Below are positions 36,110 to 48,960 of a stretch of DNA of 64,000 nucleotides, in pieces; the stretch's first letter is position 1, and every line of letters starts with the position of its first letter. The translations under genes were made by a program, and so were the position numbers. Origin of the DNA: Himantopus leucocephalus (Eukaryota; Chordata; Aves; Charadriiformes; Recurvirostridae); the NCBI GenBank assembly GCA_003993805.1, contig RSEF01000001.1, positions 59,341,951-59,405,950 on the forward strand. The letters run 5' to 3'. The notes below the pieces were generated by a model. The model was not told the DNA's origin. It searched no databases and saw only the letters and a list, made by a program, of their open reading frames with translations.

Positions 36110-39100
36110 TCTGCTGCGAAGAGCAGCAGCTGCCCGCCTTCCTCCAGGATTAATCATCTCCATCGTACCTCTGATCAGGTTTTGACACACATTAGGGCAG
36201 AGAGCTGAACAGAAAAGTGTCGTCTCGCTTCACAAAACTGTCTTGGAGAATGTAAAAAACCATGTGAAAATCTCACTTAGATACACCCCTTTTTTAATCG
36301 CTGTAATTGCCTGTTAGCTTAGTGCTGGCTAATATCACTTTTGAAGTCCTGGCATTTATTGCAAGAGATTGTATGATAATTTCAGAGGGACGTTTTCCCT
36401 TTGTACCAAAGTCTGTCTCTTTTTTTTTCTTTTTTTCTTTTTCCTTGGTTAAAACATCCCGTCGTCTCTAGTACCCGCCGTGAACTTCCTCGCCCTTTGA
36501 GCGCGATGAGAGTACTGGAGTACAATGGCTGCATTATGGTTCTGGTTCTTACCCCAGCTCGTTCCAGCTAGACTAATGAAAAAAATTTGTCGTATCTCTT
36601 CCAGAGCTGGGAATCCTCTAGGTCTGGGGAAGCGAAAATGCGTAATAGTTTGGCTGCTCAACCCGCTTGGCCCTTTGGACCCTTGGAGGCTGTGTAGTAA
36701 TTGACTTGCAGCGATGGCTCTTTGTTTCTGACACAATTACTTTTGTGTTGGCTTTTGTTGTGAAACGCTTGGCTTCAAAGTTTCTGAATGCATTTGAAAA
36801 CATACCATGTGTTTTATGCTTTCTTCTGACATGTGCAAATAACGTTGACGGGAATCAGGAGAAGAGTGTTGTCCTAAAGTGGCGAAGTCTCAGGTTCAGC
36901 CCGGTGTAATTCGCTCCGATGGCGAAATGATGCTGTTCATAGCGGGATCGTGCGTCGGACCTTGGGCTGCTGAATCTGCCCTCAGCCTGACCACGATGTC
37001 TGCAGCAGAATTTAGAAATCTCAATAGGTTGAGAATCTGTGTTCTGTCCTTTGCTTTGTGTGAACCTTTCTAAATTTTATCAAGCGTTGAGGTCTGGAAG
37101 ATGACACGGTACTACAGACTGTTTTCGTTTGCCGCCTTTGCTCATGGGTTGCTCCGCTGGAAGTTGCCACAGCTCCATTGTTTTGGCTCTTGTCCTGGCT
37201 TCTAGACATGTTAGTGTGACATGCTTTGCTCTTGCTTGTAAATAATAATTAAAAAAATATCTAGTATTCAGTTCTATAGAAAAACATAACTCCTGAAAGC
37301 AGTGAGCGTAAGGTATGTAATGCTCCACTCACTCCCCTCCCTCTCCCCCAGAAGCGTAAGAAACCCTCCTGAAGTAAACACATCTCTTACAAAAACCTCC
37401 CGAGGAGATTGATCTCATGATTTTCTGAGAAACTGAGGAGGGTTGGGGTAACGATGGAAGCCCTGCCTCTTGTGCGAGATGTTTCAATGCTGCCAATCAA
37501 AACATCTTCTAAAAATATCCCATCTTCTAGAAGAATCTATTCTTGCAAATCGGAGCCCGATATTAAATAACATGCTGTTGGTGGCAAAGGATCCAAATTA
37601 AAGAAACAGACCAATACTCATCTCTCTTTTCTCCCTTTCCAACTCTTTATTAAATTGCTGGATATTTGTTGCAGGCTTCGCACAGGATGCAAATAAAATT
37701 AGTCTGAGCATGAGCTCCTTCCAAAAATGTGGTACTTGGACCGCAGGAGAGTTTGCTCAGAAGGTGGAAACTGGTTTGCTTTTCTCTACGGAGACGTTTT
37801 TGCTGTCGCATGCCTGGTGCCTTGGCATGAAGGAGACATTATCTAGTCCTTTTTCGAAAGTCCTGAAGTAGAGAGTGTGTCTTGGCTGAACCTGATTGAA
37901 AGGGCTGAGGAGAATCTATCCAAGAAAAATATATTTCTGGTGGAGCAGCCAGCGGCGTGTGTGACATGAACCACTTTTGGAGGGATGGGGGTGGTACAAA
38001 TAGCGCCGTTTGATTTGGCTCTGGGAAATACGGGTGAAATAGGAGGATACAGTTAAGATACAACCATCTCTTTTAGCCTAAAATAATTCAGTTCTTGGTG
38101 TTTTCTCACCAGTTCTCATTCCTGTGGTATCTCCTTGCACCTTGTACCCTGTATTTTCTAATCTTCTGTAGAAGAGGAGCATCTCCCTTCTCTCTCGCTC
38201 TGTAGACCGTAGAGGCGAGTATCAGCCAAGTCTGGTGATGGCACCATCGCTCACATTGTGATCCGGGCTCCTACCTGCCAGGCAGTGCATCGCCCGCAGC
38301 TCCGGCGCGGAGATGGATCTCGTGGAGCTGCTGGCATTGGGTTCCTGGGGCTGTAAAAACTCGATGGGTTTATTCATTTGCAGAGGTACAGCTCATAGGA
38401 GTTGGTTTGTTTAGGGAGGGAGAAGAGCTGAAAAACACGCCTGCGGTGACAAGGGGACGTTTCCCCTGGGCTGTCATCTATCTCCTCCCCGGGTGGTGTG
38501 GTGTTGGGGTCCATCTTCTCCAGCGCGTCCGTGGTTGCCTCTTTCCCCCCGTCCGGCCCCTTGCTCCCCGCGTTGTGATGTAGGGACTCCCCTGTTTGCA
38601 TTAACAACAGGGAGGAGCAGCGTGGCGGTGGCAAACCTGCCACGTCTGCTCGACACAAACCCGCATTGTCCTTGACAAGGAAAGAGCCTTCCAGTAATTC
38701 ACCTTGCCAGCAAGAAAGAGGATTTTTTTATTTATTTTTTTTTTAAGAGGAGCTGAGTTGTTTGAAATCAGTGCGATGTTCAGTGACACCAAAGGAGAAT
38801 ATACTTTTGTGGATAGGAAATGCTGCTTAATTGCTCCAGACAGCAGTTTATTCCTTCAGTCAATGGAATTTCAGTCTATGAGAAAACCAGAAATGTGGCT
38901 GTGAACTCATTATTTTGATTTCTTGCTCACTGCCTCGACACAGTAGAAAGCATCTTGCACTTGGAGAATGAAATGATGAACCTTCTGTATCTAAATGAGA
39001 TTAAATTAATACTACGTTCCATGTAGCTTTTTAACAAAGAATCAGAAGCATTCTGTTCTTTTGCAGGATTACGTTAATCATTAGCAACTTAACGAGTCGA

Positions 39101-39423
39101 AGTACTGTGGCCACATAGAGATGTGTAAACAGGCCAACAAAAAGCTGAGACGCGCTGAAGGATAATTCAGGTAGCGCTGGGATCAGAAATGGGCTGCGGA
39201 AACCCGGAATCACAGAAATAAATGGCATTGCCGGTATATTTACCAAACAGTAGCTGAATCCGACTGTTTTAAAGTAAAAATGGTCTTGTTTTCTCTCGCA
39301 CATGTTGACGTACAATCCTTTTTTTAGCTGTTTGTGTTTTTTTTAAACTATAGGGAATTGTGAATAACTTGTATGGATTTATAGTGAGTTGTGAAAGCCC
39401 TGAAAGATGTCTAAGCATTTTTG

Positions 39424-39457
39424 AGTGTGTGTGTATGTACACAATGTGTGTGTGTGG
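39424..39457 (+). repeat. Interrupted (GT)n repeat
   Basis: Two GT runs flank an ATGTACACAA core in which GTAC is palindromic. Confidence 0.85.
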
Positions 39458-42400
39458 TAGACAAGAGACTTTTTTTAAAGAAATCTCTCTGTTTACTTAA
39501 ATGCCGCAGTTTGCTTTGGAGGCCCTTGCTCTGATCTCCGTAGTTACAGATCTAGTTAAGTTCATTGACTGCGAGGAGGAAATCTGAAGTCTCTTTTTCG
39601 ATGTAATCAGAATATAATTTTATTAAAGCAGGTTTTAGGAAGAGCAGGAAGCGAGCTCTACGTTAATAGGTAAAAAGCAAGCGTGTTTTGAGAATGTGAA
39701 TTTGAAATCTTCGTGTGCGTGACAAGTTGCTCGTAATACAGCCAAGTCACCAAAAAATGCCTCCTGCTTTTTTTCTTCAAATCCGAAACTCAGTTGTGCT
39801 CTTGCTCTACATGTGGATGATTTTACTGCACAGAGGGTTAGGCTGGACCGCGTAACTCTGTTCCTGTAGCCATTTCTGTGCGCTTTAAAAGAAAGTATAA
39901 AAACGAAGTAGGAGGATCTGTTCTTTGTGGTAGGTTTCACTCATGCTGGTTTGAGGTTGTTTCAAATTTTGAAACATGAGGTTTAACATCTCTTCTAAAA
40001 CTTGTCGTAACTTCATGTGGGTAACAGTATGCAAAATACTTCAACATGGCTAAATTCTTGGTTTGTTTGGTAGCCTGCTGGAGGAGAGTTCAATAGTCTT
40101 TCATGACGTTTTGGGTGTTCCTTATTTGTAACTTGCAGTTTTCAGAAATTCATTGAGGTTTCTCTTAATTGTCACTTCACCATCACTTTCCTGATGAGTG
40201 CTGCCGTCAGAAGGAGCAGGGTGTGGAACACGCGTCCTGCTGCAGCTCGTGCTTCCTTGGCACCTCAGCCCGGCCACCTCTCATCTCGCCCGTGGAAGCT
40301 GAAGGTAGGGCTGTTCACCCCCACCTCTGAAGAAAAAGAAAACCCAACCTCAAAAGTGAGTTTACCCCAAACTCGCTTAGCAAGTGGAGCATCTGGTATT
40401 GCATGCGTTTGTTTTCCAACAACATTTCGCAAACAGGCCTGGAGATGCTTTGCCTTGGTCCAAGAGATTCTGAGGAACTTGCAGTCTCTGTGGAACGCTG
40501 CTGATGGAATGGCATTTCGTGCTGGCCAGAAAACACGTTTTTTAAGATGGATGACTCTTAGAGTGAAGCAGCTCTGTGTTCAGTGCACGTGGGGATAGGG
40601 GCTATTTGACTGTTGGTTGAATTTGTGAGAAAGCTGAAGGTGGAATCAATTAAGACCTTTTTTATTCGGATTTGTCCTTTCCATCCCGATAACATTTGAA
40701 TATTGGACCTCGTAGCTCCAAATGTCAGAGCTTGCTGCCTTGCTTTTGGGAGCGAGCTTGTACAGCAGGCAGTAGAGCACTCAGTCTGGCTTCTGCACTG
40801 CTGGTATTTTAGTTTTTATAACTTGCTATGGCAAAAGCGTAGGGCTGTTATGTAAGTAGCTTTCAAAGGTGGGACTCTTCATTAAGAAGAAAACAGCCTG
40901 TAAGCTTTGCTTAATAAGCCTTCAAGTGGAATTAAGGGGTTGCAAATAAATTTTTTCTTGATAAACTAAACTGAGTGCAGTGACCAGTTGGTCCAGGACT
41001 TCATTTGTAAGATTGAATAGACTTCTCGCAGCTTTTTTGGGAAGTTCTGGTTGCGTATCGAAGGGTATAAATCATGAGTTCTTCGCCACCTTATGAAGGT
41101 CAAAGTCTGGACTGGGGAGCCTGAGGAGGAAAGCTTTGCTCAAAATCCGTAGCTGATGCTTTTTAGCTCCCGTGGGCCTTACTCTCCCTCTCCCCCCCTC
41201 TTTTCCCCCCTCCGAACTGGAGACTATGAAGCACTACTGCACTTCTAAAGAGAAGAGGGTGTATTGCCGGTATGTCTCACGTTGCCATTGTGAGAAGCAT
41301 GCCTGTCGCCAGAGCTCTTCAAGGATGAGGCTTTTGCAGCCTGTTAGCAGGAATAGTTAGCATAGTTGACTTACAGAGATCTCTTTTTGAAGTAAAGTAA
41401 GTATACATAATTCTTGACCAAAGCCCAAGTGGGCTTTGCAGCATTTTATTTTTTTTCCTTAGAGAAACAAGGGGAAAGCGCTACTCTGGGAAGTGGAGTA
41501 GCTGACGAAAAGTAGGTACACGTCCTCTCCTAACTCTTCCCTGGTGAACATGAAGCATCTGCGCATTCTATATAACAATTTACATGGGGTTGAGAAAGAG
41601 CAGGCAACTGTTTGGGTCAAAAAGAAGCAAGCACGGTGGCATCTGGAGCCTCGCTCACGGTGTTGTCATCATCCCTTGGTCTCCTGAAACTCCGAGGGTC
41701 ACTGGGCCACTGTGGCCACCTCTGCTGTAGTCAGTGGGAGCTTTTCTGGTCTTAACAGGTGTCTCCCTGAAAATATGTGCCAATATTTTCTGTCTGCTGG
41801 TAAAGAACAGTATTCCTTTGTTGCTGTTTGGGGAGAGGAGGGAAGCCAGCCAAGTTCAGTGCTGCTTCATGGCAGAACAGATCTCATTGCTTTGAAGTTG
41901 TATACTTTTTAAAATAAGATCACCTAGGCTGTAGCTCTGAAATTCTTTATTGCAGTCACTGAAATATGTTCCAGTTAGTAACACATTCTGCTCCTAAAAT
42001 TTCTTGTACTAAAATTATGTCCGTTTTTCTTTTACTGCTCTGATGTTTGAGAGGGAACCGGTTCTTCTGCGTCCTTCTAGGTGACGTATAACAAGCCCCA
42101 AAATTTATCTAGCCCAGTCCTCTTTCATGGTCTCGGATGCCATCTCTGCGAAACACCTGTGCTCTGACTCTGGGTAAAAAGACACTTAAAGACTGGACAT
42201 CTCTTTGATTCCTGGGAGACCAAAGCAATGATCTTGATGCAAAGAAATATTGCAAATATTGTCAGAATCAGAGTTGATAAAGCCATTGCATAGGTGGTGT
42301 TTTCTGGAGGGTGTTCAGATGAAGTTGATGATTTACCCGTTCCTTTGCCTGGGAATCTCTGAATCTGGGTGCAGTTGGCAGTTGAGAAAGACCCATGTGT

Positions 42401-45400
42401 TCTCGCGTGGGAGTTTGTGGGAGGGAGGGTGGCAGTGGCAGTCGAGTGGTTTTGTGAAGTTTTTTATTACAGGCCCTGGGAGACAGAATTCTTGGAAGAA
42501 GTGACAAAACATTGTGTCTGCCTTTGTAGCAGTTGAATTTCCACATGGGGGTTTGTGCATGTGTATCCTCTCCGTCTCCCTTTTTCAAAAAGGAGCTGGC
42601 TGTGGAGTTGGGAAGTATGTGGTGTGTTGGGCAGCTGGAGTTAACAGCAGTCAATTCAGTTTAACAAACCTCGGCTCAAGACCCAAACCTGAGAATTCCC
42701 AGCACAGATGAAGCTCCTTTCACTTGACGGTTCTCCTCTGCATCTGACTCAGGTCTAACTTGCCTCGTCCCGAAGGATGAGGAACGGTGCCTTGGGGAGA
42801 GGTACCGAAGGCTCACAATGCTTGATGTGACCACCCTTGTGGTGTCAGACCCCCTGTCGCAGAGTACATGGGATTCCCTTTGCTTGCGCTCCAGACTGGC
42901 GCTCTTGCCGTCCACGTTCTGAGGCTGCTTGGTCATTGAAACAACTTCGGGACATTGATGAAATTCTTGTCAGGTTTTAGCTTGTTTTTTGAGTCCTTTG
43001 CAGTAGCGATAGCTTTCTCGTGCGCTGCAGAACAGCTGAATGTGCTGAAAGACACTTCTTTGAGCCTGTGTTGGAAATAAAAGCCTTTGGGAGGGAGAGG
43101 GGGGGCTAATACGCTGTTTGATCAGATGTTGGCTTCCTTCCCGACCTCAGGGCTGGGACCCTTTGGAGCCCTATTCCATAAGAACAACAGAGCGGGGAAG
43201 ATTTAAACCAGCGGTGAGCCCGTCCCGGTGCTGCTCTGATCCTCCGGTGGTCGCGCTGCACGGCAAACTTCAAATAGCTGCTGCTCGTTTCTGAGAATGT
43301 CATGAACTCCGTGGTTTGTGTTCTTTTAGGAAAACCTCTTGAGTGAGTCTTAAATCATGTGTATATGGCTAATTTAAAACACCCCTTAAACTTGTAGCCT
43401 AGCCCTTCTGTGTGGAAGAGCGTGCTCGTGCATCCAGCGTGAATTTGTCTTCTGCAGCAGGCACTAAGCACATGATTTGGACGCTGCCGTTGGGAGGATG
43501 ATTTCTTATGGCTGAAAGTGCATGTGATCATTCTTGAAATAAATTGCTTTTATTTCCTGCTCTTGTCTTGCCAAATATCCTAAAGCTATATGTTCACCTT
43601 CTTTCCCCAGCATCGTTGGGAGCTGTTGGGTAGAGCCAGTCCCCTGCTCCTCTTCCAGTTACTCTGGAAGCAAAGAAGAAAAGCTTTAATGGGTACTTTT
43701 TTGTTTCCTTATTAGACAGTTGAGAATCCGTATGGGAGGGAGACTTCATGATATCCGCATTCTTACTGCGTGGGGAAGACGTTACTTCACAGCTCTCTTC
43801 CCTCTTAAACACCAAAGAGTCTGTAGTGAAGCTGTTTGGAGAATTATGCTTTAACGGTATCATGAGCGCTTGGATGCTCAGACCATTAAGTCTGTCTTAC
43901 CTGGTGACATATATGTGAAAATGTATAAAAGCTGTTGTGTTCTTCACTAGTACACACCTTTTCCTTGTTTTCAGGAAAATTAGTGTTAATATCTCTAAGT
44001 CTTGCAGCTGTGGTTTAGGGCCTCAGCAGCGGCTTATTTTTGTTGTGATTGCAAATACTTGAACGTCTTGTTGTTCTCATTAGGTTAAGGATGGCCCCCT
44101 CTGTCAGTAGTAAAGCCTTGAGTCTGAATCCTGAGTTCACGACACGCGAAACGCTTGTGGTGAGATAAACTGGAAGATTAAATTGCAGCCTCCAGCTGCT
44201 CGGTAGTGGCTGTGCGTGTTCTTGCCCTGTTGTGTTTTTCGTGGAGGGGTAAGGCCTTCACGTCGCTTTAGGGTGGGAGAGTGCAGGAGGCAGGTACTGT
44301 ACGTCACCTACCACAAGTCATGCTCTGCCTTGCTTCAGCCGTGCCGGGTTGCTCAAGGGTATGAGCGCCCCTGAGCAGTCCAAGCGGTGGAATTTCAGAG
44401 TTGGCATGGGGATGTGCAGATATTGCTGTTTTCTAATGTTAAATCCTTCTCTTGAACAGATTAAAACCATTGGGCAATTGCACACAGGTGCCTCTTGTCC
44501 TCCTGGCACGGATAAATGCATCCTAATGGTGGATTTCGGCCTCTCTTACTCCTAGAAAACTGCTCACCTTCTGCTCAAGAGACGCTGCCGTTGTCTCGGT
44601 GCCTGCGGTGCACCCTTCGCGCTGCTCGCGTGGCCCTGGCGAGGGCTGGGACTGCCCCGAGCTGCTTGGCTGGGCATTGTCTGGTGATTAGTTTATTTGA
44701 GAATTGGGAGTGTGTTAAAAAGGTTCTGTAATCAGCAGAATACTTGTCACATAAAAATTAGGCTTGTATTTTCTGTGTTACGATATTTTAAGTTGAAACT
44801 TTAGGGACTATTGTTATTTTAGATACACACAAGCTCCAGCAGAGCTAGCATGTCACTTATTTTTAAATATATTTTATATATATCTATCTGAGACTATGAT
44901 AAGAAAAGTAAAGCGTGGGGCAGGTAATTGATTAATGTCCTTCCATGTTGAAACAGGTAGTTCAAATTAAGGCAGACTCTAATTGATGGAGTTGAGCAAG
45001 AAGTTTTCTCTTTAAGGTCGTGTTTTTCTATTCTGGATTTTCTTGTGACTAGCATTTGAAACGCATTCCAGGATTTGCTTGTCTCGTTTAACCTGTCGCT
45101 CCCCGCGTTCACGCTCCGACCGTTGTACTCTCAGACCAAGGTTAGTTCTGGATTTGATCGTACCGCATGTTGTTTGGAGAGCTGTAGGTGCCAGGCGTGT
45201 TGCAGGGTGTGTTTGGCGTGTCGTTCTGCGGAGGAGACCGGCGCTCCAGCCCGACCTGCCCGCGCTCACCGCCCTCCGCTCCGCTCCCCGCACTGCTCGC
45301 CCCGGCGCGCCTGGTCACACGCTGCCCACCTCCAGTCCCGGGAACATTTGGAGTCTGGCTTATCCCAGACTCCTGCCTTGCTTCTCCAGCTGGTCATCGT

Positions 45401-45419
45401 TAGTCAGCAAACGGCTTTA

Positions 45420-45442
45420 TTTTTTTTTTTTTTTTCCCCCCN
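45420..45442 (+). repeat. Poly-T/poly-C tract with an ambiguous base
   Basis: Sixteen T then six C run into a single N at 45442. The length is uncertain and translations across it are unreliable. Confidence 0.85.
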
Positions 45443-47018
45443 CCTTCTCTGCGGCGAGTTGGCCTGGGCTCTGCTGCTCACAGGGGGAATTTTCCCAGCA
45501 AGGCTGTGGCTGCAGTTAAGGCTCGGCTCTGCCCTGCTGCGTCCGATAAGGACGGAGTAAACGGAGAGGGGCCTTCTGTGGTGGGGCAGAGTGAGTGCCA
45601 TACTGCACCTTTTGTTAAAGCAATTCCTTTCCTACTTTATGTTAAAACAAAAAGGGGGTGGGCAGAATTCCCCCTCCTATATAGCAGCAAAACTACTGAG
45701 TCTTCTTTTTTTCCCCTGAAACTTGCAGTCCCCTCCTACCTCTTGCCTTCATGTCAGAAGCAACCTGTTGGTTCCAGCTGACAAATGCATCCCTCCTGAT
45801 ACTTTCTGCCTTCTCTGTCGGTACCCCGGGATAGTATTGTTTGTTTATTCCCCTCCGCAAAATGCACGGGAAAACAGGAGTGGTGAAGTGTTACTGCTCG
45901 AGCAGGCTCAGCCCGGCGTCTCCTTAGCAGGATGCTCTCGGGCAGTGGTCCCGTATCTTCAGGCTTTACGATCACCCTAAGAAGGACAATATTCACAACT
46001 CCAGGCAGGCTGTTTTTCATTAAGAGTGAGAAAAATGTGATATCTTAGGAAATTTCTAAAGGTTTTTGATAAGCAAGTACTCAGGGATGTACTGCAAGAT
46101 CTGGAGGAAAATAAACTTTTGATTAAAGAATAAACTCTGTTACAGAAACTCCCTGCACAATACGTAGAGGCTTTTTCAGGTACGAGGAGTGAGAGCTGGG
46201 CTTGGGTGTTTTGTTGAAGAAAGCCGCCTTGCTGTGGCTTTCCATCAAGCTGCCATGCTTTTTGTCTAAGCTTGTAAGCTTCTTTGAGTGCTCCTTGTCT
46301 GAACCTCATTTTGGAACTTACTATACATAAATATTTATATAAATATTTAATATTCATATGTAATGTTTTGGTTAAACCTTTTAGAGCTTTTTTTTTTTCC
46401 AGTGAAGTTTCTCATGGAAGGGGTGTGCTGTCTCCCTGTGGAGGTCAGAAAAACTTTATGGGCCATAAAGTTGAGACTTTTCAAGCGCTGCAGGTATCCT
46501 GTGACAAAAGTTAAGCTGCTTTTTGGCTGGTTTTAAGGATAATCTTCTGCCACGCAGGAACGGGTTTTGACCTTATTTCAGTTGGGTTTAGGGTTAGAAC
46601 TTGGCTGTGTGGATTTCTGTACCGTGTCTACAAAAAGCCGACACTTGTGTAGCTGTGTACTGACAAGCAGAAAGACAAATTCGGAATGATCTGCTCTGGA
46701 AAGGATCCAAACGTTTTAATTTGTGTGTATGTAATTCTAGTATCTCTGCTAGAGCCAAGTCTGCTCTCCTTAGACTTGATGATAATGCTTAGCACATGTA
46801 GTGTTTTCATCTTGAAAGCACTACACAAACATTAGCTACCCTGGCGGTTCAGCTTTAAACCTTCTTTTAGCTCACGTTTACTTAGGTTTGAGAGCGGGCT
46901 GCTCTATCTGCGCTGCTCCGTGCAGGCTCTGTAGTGGTATATACGTTGACTGGGCGCACGCCGCAGGATGGGCTGGCAAAGGGTGCTAAAAATAACTGCT
47001 GATGGTTCCTCTGGGTAG

Positions 47019-47131
47019 CGGAGGAAAACTCAAATCGCTTTTGAATATGAATCGTTTTACTGATCTGACCAGAAACCCGGAGACCGCATCGCAGCTACTG
47101 CTTGGAGCGGAGCACCGAATTGATTCTTTTG
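47019..47131 (+). CDS. Weak candidate internal exon, no known family
   Basis: A 113-bp interval is bounded by a possible acceptor (CTCTGGGTAG before 47019) and a donor G|GTGAGAG at 47131/47132. One frame is open throughout and contains NMNRFTDLTRNPETASQLL, a reasonably protein-like string. I do not recognise it. The acceptor has a weak pyrimidine tract and the frame could be open by chance in CpG-rich DNA. The T-over-A skew around it would fit transcription on this strand. Treat it as a lead only. Confidence 0.12.
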
Positions 47132-48771
47132 GTGAGAGTCTTTAAATTTTCATGTAGGTCCTAATTGGGCTGATGTAACTGATGGCATTTCTAGTAAAAT
47201 GACGAGGCAGCAATGAGCTCTTGCTTCCACTCGCTCAGCTCCGGGACCGGATCTGATGACTTTTCTGGCATAATAGCGTGTTCCAGAAACCATGAAGCTG
47301 TCCGCTGGTAATGACTTAATCTCAGTCAGCCAAAGGACTGAATTTGGTAAGCAAAATAGTTGCAGTAAACACAATTACTCTGCGAGGACGCCTGTCGGGA
47401 TCTCTGGAGGCCACACCGCGGTCCTGCGCATGGGGGAATCGGGTGGCTCGGGGATGCTTTGGTTCCCGGGGACGAGAGGACACGTTACAGGGCGTTAAGT
47501 CCTTGAGAGCCGTTCCTGGCTCGCCCGGCATTGCGGTGAAGCTTTAAAAACCTTTATCTGTGTGCTTTTGCTAGTGGGTTATTGTTGCTTCCTTTAGTTC
47601 ACTTAGCGGAACAGGTGGCCTTATTCTTCGGTGTCTTGGCAGATTTCCTCTTAAGCCTTATTTTAGAGAGTTGAAAGAGGAAGAGGGCATAGGGTGCTTT
47701 TTTGAAGCTGTATTCACCGAGGGCTGTATTCCCACCAGCGTTGTGAAGTCTAGAATAGTTACTCCAGGATTCTTTGCTGGTTTGAAGCAATTACGGTTTC
47801 TCGATCTTGAAGTGGGGGGATGTTGTCCTACAAAAGAAGGATATGGCCAGGAGAAGCATTGAAATGTGGGAAGAAGGATCACAGGCTTTATTCGCTGCCC
47901 CAGGATTTATCCGCTTTGTCTCAAGACACGCACAGGTTTCGCAGGAGCTTGTGAGGGCTTGGAAAGATGAAAATAAACGTGGTCAGCACTCTTCATCCTT
48001 GAATAGCAGGTGGTTGAACAGAATTGCTGCATAATGAATTTTGACGTTTGTTAACCCCCTCCTTCCCCCTACCTTTGTCCCACTCTCTGTACCTTTGAGT
48101 AAAGCCTGGCCCAGGGTGTCTGGGGAGCAGATGTGGGGATGCTGTGCTGCTGCAATTAGATAATGCTTTTTCTGGTTTTACATATGTTTTCTGTAATAAC
48201 AGTTGAAAATGGGTGCAGCCTGTTTTTTTCCTGCTCTGTGAAATCAGCATAGGCTTAATTTTTCTTTTTTAAAAAAATGTTCTGTTATTACTAAATAAAT
48301 TTTAAAAGGCTATTGGTTTTGTCAACAGTCTGAGCAGCAGAAAAGGAGACAGATGCTTGTGACAGGTTGTTCTTCTGTGTGTGCTTGAGGGAAAACTGAA
48401 CCCTGATTTTGTAGGCAGAGCCCAGCAGAGTCTGGTTGTGTCTGTCACACCACACCTCTGTTTCCATTAACTGCAGGACAATCTGAGTAATCACATTCTC
48501 CAGTGAATTGCAGCTGGGACACTTTCGGTTGTTTGCTCTTTTCTTGGTACATGATTCATTTAGTTTTGACGGGGACTTTGGGAGGATGACTGTAACTGTG
48601 GTGAAGCACTGGGACTGCTTATTAGGAGTAGCTGCAAGAAGAGATGCTTGTTCCAAGTCTGTTCCACCTCCCTCTTTTCTAATATGTATTTGAATTTCTC
48701 CCTGCTCAGATCACCTGTAATAAATCAGACACCCACAGGTTACATGACCCCGGTCTCTGTCTCTTCAGTGA

Positions 48772-48960
48772 AGAATCACAGAATGGTTTAGGTTGGAAGG
48801 GACCTTGAAGGCCATCCAGTTCCACCCCCCTGCCCTGGGCAGGGACACCTCCCACCAGCCCAGGTTGCTCCAAGCCCCGTCCAACCTGGCCTTGAACACC
48901 TCCAGGGATGGGGCAGCCACAGCTTCTCTGGGCAACCTGCGCCAGGGGCTCACNCTCCCA
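48772..48960 (-). mobile_element. CR1 LINE 3' end
   Basis: The plus strand reads AGAATCACAGAATGGTTTAG, GTTGGAAGGGACCTTGAAGG and CTTGAACACCTCCAGGGATG, the antisense of the CR1 3' end. The minus translation gives RRLPREAVAAPSLEVFKARLDGAW, close to the usual C-terminus. It is truncated upstream. A single N at 48954 lies inside it. It is a recent subfamily with little decay. Confidence 0.93.

Noticed and set aside
42676..42936. 86-codon minus-strand frame with an Arg/Ser-rich segment
   Set aside because: No splice context and no family match that I can name; likely chance.
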